A stretch of 64,000 bases of DNA from Linyphia triangularis (lineage: Eukaryota; Arthropoda; Arachnida; Araneae; Linyphiidae): the NCBI GenBank assembly GCA_963978545.1, contig OZ021731.1, positions 55,973,242 through 56,037,241 on the forward strand, in the 5' to 3' direction. The notes beneath the pieces were generated by a model. It saw nothing but the letters and a program-made list of their open reading frames with translations, was not told where the DNA came from and did no database searches. The translations under genes were made by a program, and so were the position numbers. Every line of letters begins with the position of its first letter. Position 1 is the stretch's first letter. Positions 63,362 to 64,000 of this stretch are shown one piece after another.

Positions 63362-64000
63362 CTAAGAAAATCTAAGCTGAATCAAGTTATATTGGAATGT
63401 TGTTATGGATCAGTATTTTTCACTGTTTTATGTAAAACTCTCTTTTTATTTTAACTTGATACCATGCTCTTGCAGAATATTTATTCTAGAAAAAGCATGT
63501 GACAGTCTAAGAGATTATAGTTGAACAAACTGATTCTCTGGCTTTTTATTAAGTAAGCTTATGTGTGTTATTTTTTTTAAATATGGGGTTGCTATTTTTA
63601 AATAGGTTTCATTAGTAAGCTTTGTGTTTTGAAAGTATTTCATACATTTTTAAAAATGTTTTTAAACAACATCAGGTATTAAAATTAAACTCTTTGTATA
63701 AAAATATTTTTATAGGGTCATCCATATTTTGATAAGAAAACTAAATGTGAAATAACATTTATATTTTTACTATTGGTATCTATTGTGATTTAAAAAAATA
63801 TATCTGTGTTTTACAAATACATTAAAGCTATTCCAAATAATGTATTTTTTCGCACTAGTGTTTTCAGTTTTGTTAGGTTTAGAAAGTACATATATTTGTT
63901 GGATTTAAGATAAATTAATGGTTTAATTAACGTATTCAAAGTATATCATGTAATAATCAATAAGGAATGTTCAAGCTATACCTGTTACTCTTTAGCTATT
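63362..64000 (+). other. RPGR: RPGR 3' untranslated and flanking sequence
   Basis: No canonical AATAAA follows the stop closely; ATTAAA variants occur near 63679 and 63821. No further gene is visible before the window ends. Confidence 0.5.

Noticed and set aside
1..64000. CRISPR arrays, bacterial operons, ribosome binding sites and riboswitches
   Set aside because: The window is spliced animal nuclear DNA; none of these apply and no matching structure was seen.

Overview
The window is animal nuclear DNA, about 70% A+T by eye, with spliced genes, large introns and many decayed transposable elements. Four protein-coding genes are recognisable from translated exons that join in phase at splice sites. 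All four are conserved animal genes. The repeats (a tRNA-derived SINE, mariner, Helitron-like, hAT-like and piggyBac-like elements, and a non-LTR retrotransposon tail) look like those of arthropods. A decayed coding fragment in one intron resembles a multicopy protein family I associate with spiders. An arthropod, perhaps a chelicerate, is my best guess, but it is inference.

Layout. 1-446 (+) is the decayed 3' end of a non-LTR retrotransposon. 1688-1973 (-) is the first coding exon of NUS1, and the rest of that gene lies beyond the left edge. Its promoter side (about 2000-2230) carries two exact TGACGTCA sites. 6233-27556 (-) is a complete ten-exon ZDHHC14-type palmitoyltransferase gene (452 codes aa) with one AT-AC minor-class (U12) intron and a candidate alternative exon at 7215-7345. 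27557-33533 is intergenic and includes a dead mariner copy. 33534-36463 (-) is a complete four-exon TMEM242 gene (142 aa). 36878-63361 (+) is a complete 17-exon RPGR gene (613 aa) whose last exon encodes a CVIL prenylation box. The rest is 3' untranslated or flanking sequence.

TMEM242 and RPGR are head to head, with 414 bp between their start codons, so a shared promoter is likely. NUS1, ZDHHC14 and TMEM242 all lie on the minus strand. The four products act in different places: dolichol synthesis at the ER (NUS1), protein S-palmitoylation (ZDHHC14), ATP synthase rotor assembly in mitochondria (TMEM242) and the ciliary transition zone (RPGR). I see no sign of a shared pathway or operon-like logic.

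Mobile DNA is dense in introns. The clearest cases are a three-level nest in RPGR intron 15 (an outer Helitron-like copy, a hAT-like element with matching ends, and an inner Helitron-like copy), a piggyBac-like MITE flanked by TTAA in RPGR intron 1, a SINE with a perfect 14-bp target duplication in ZDHHC14, and a TA-flanked mariner remnant. Exon coordinates were read by eye from frame, splice consensus and family similarity. Untranslated exons, transcription starts and polyadenylation sites could not be fixed.
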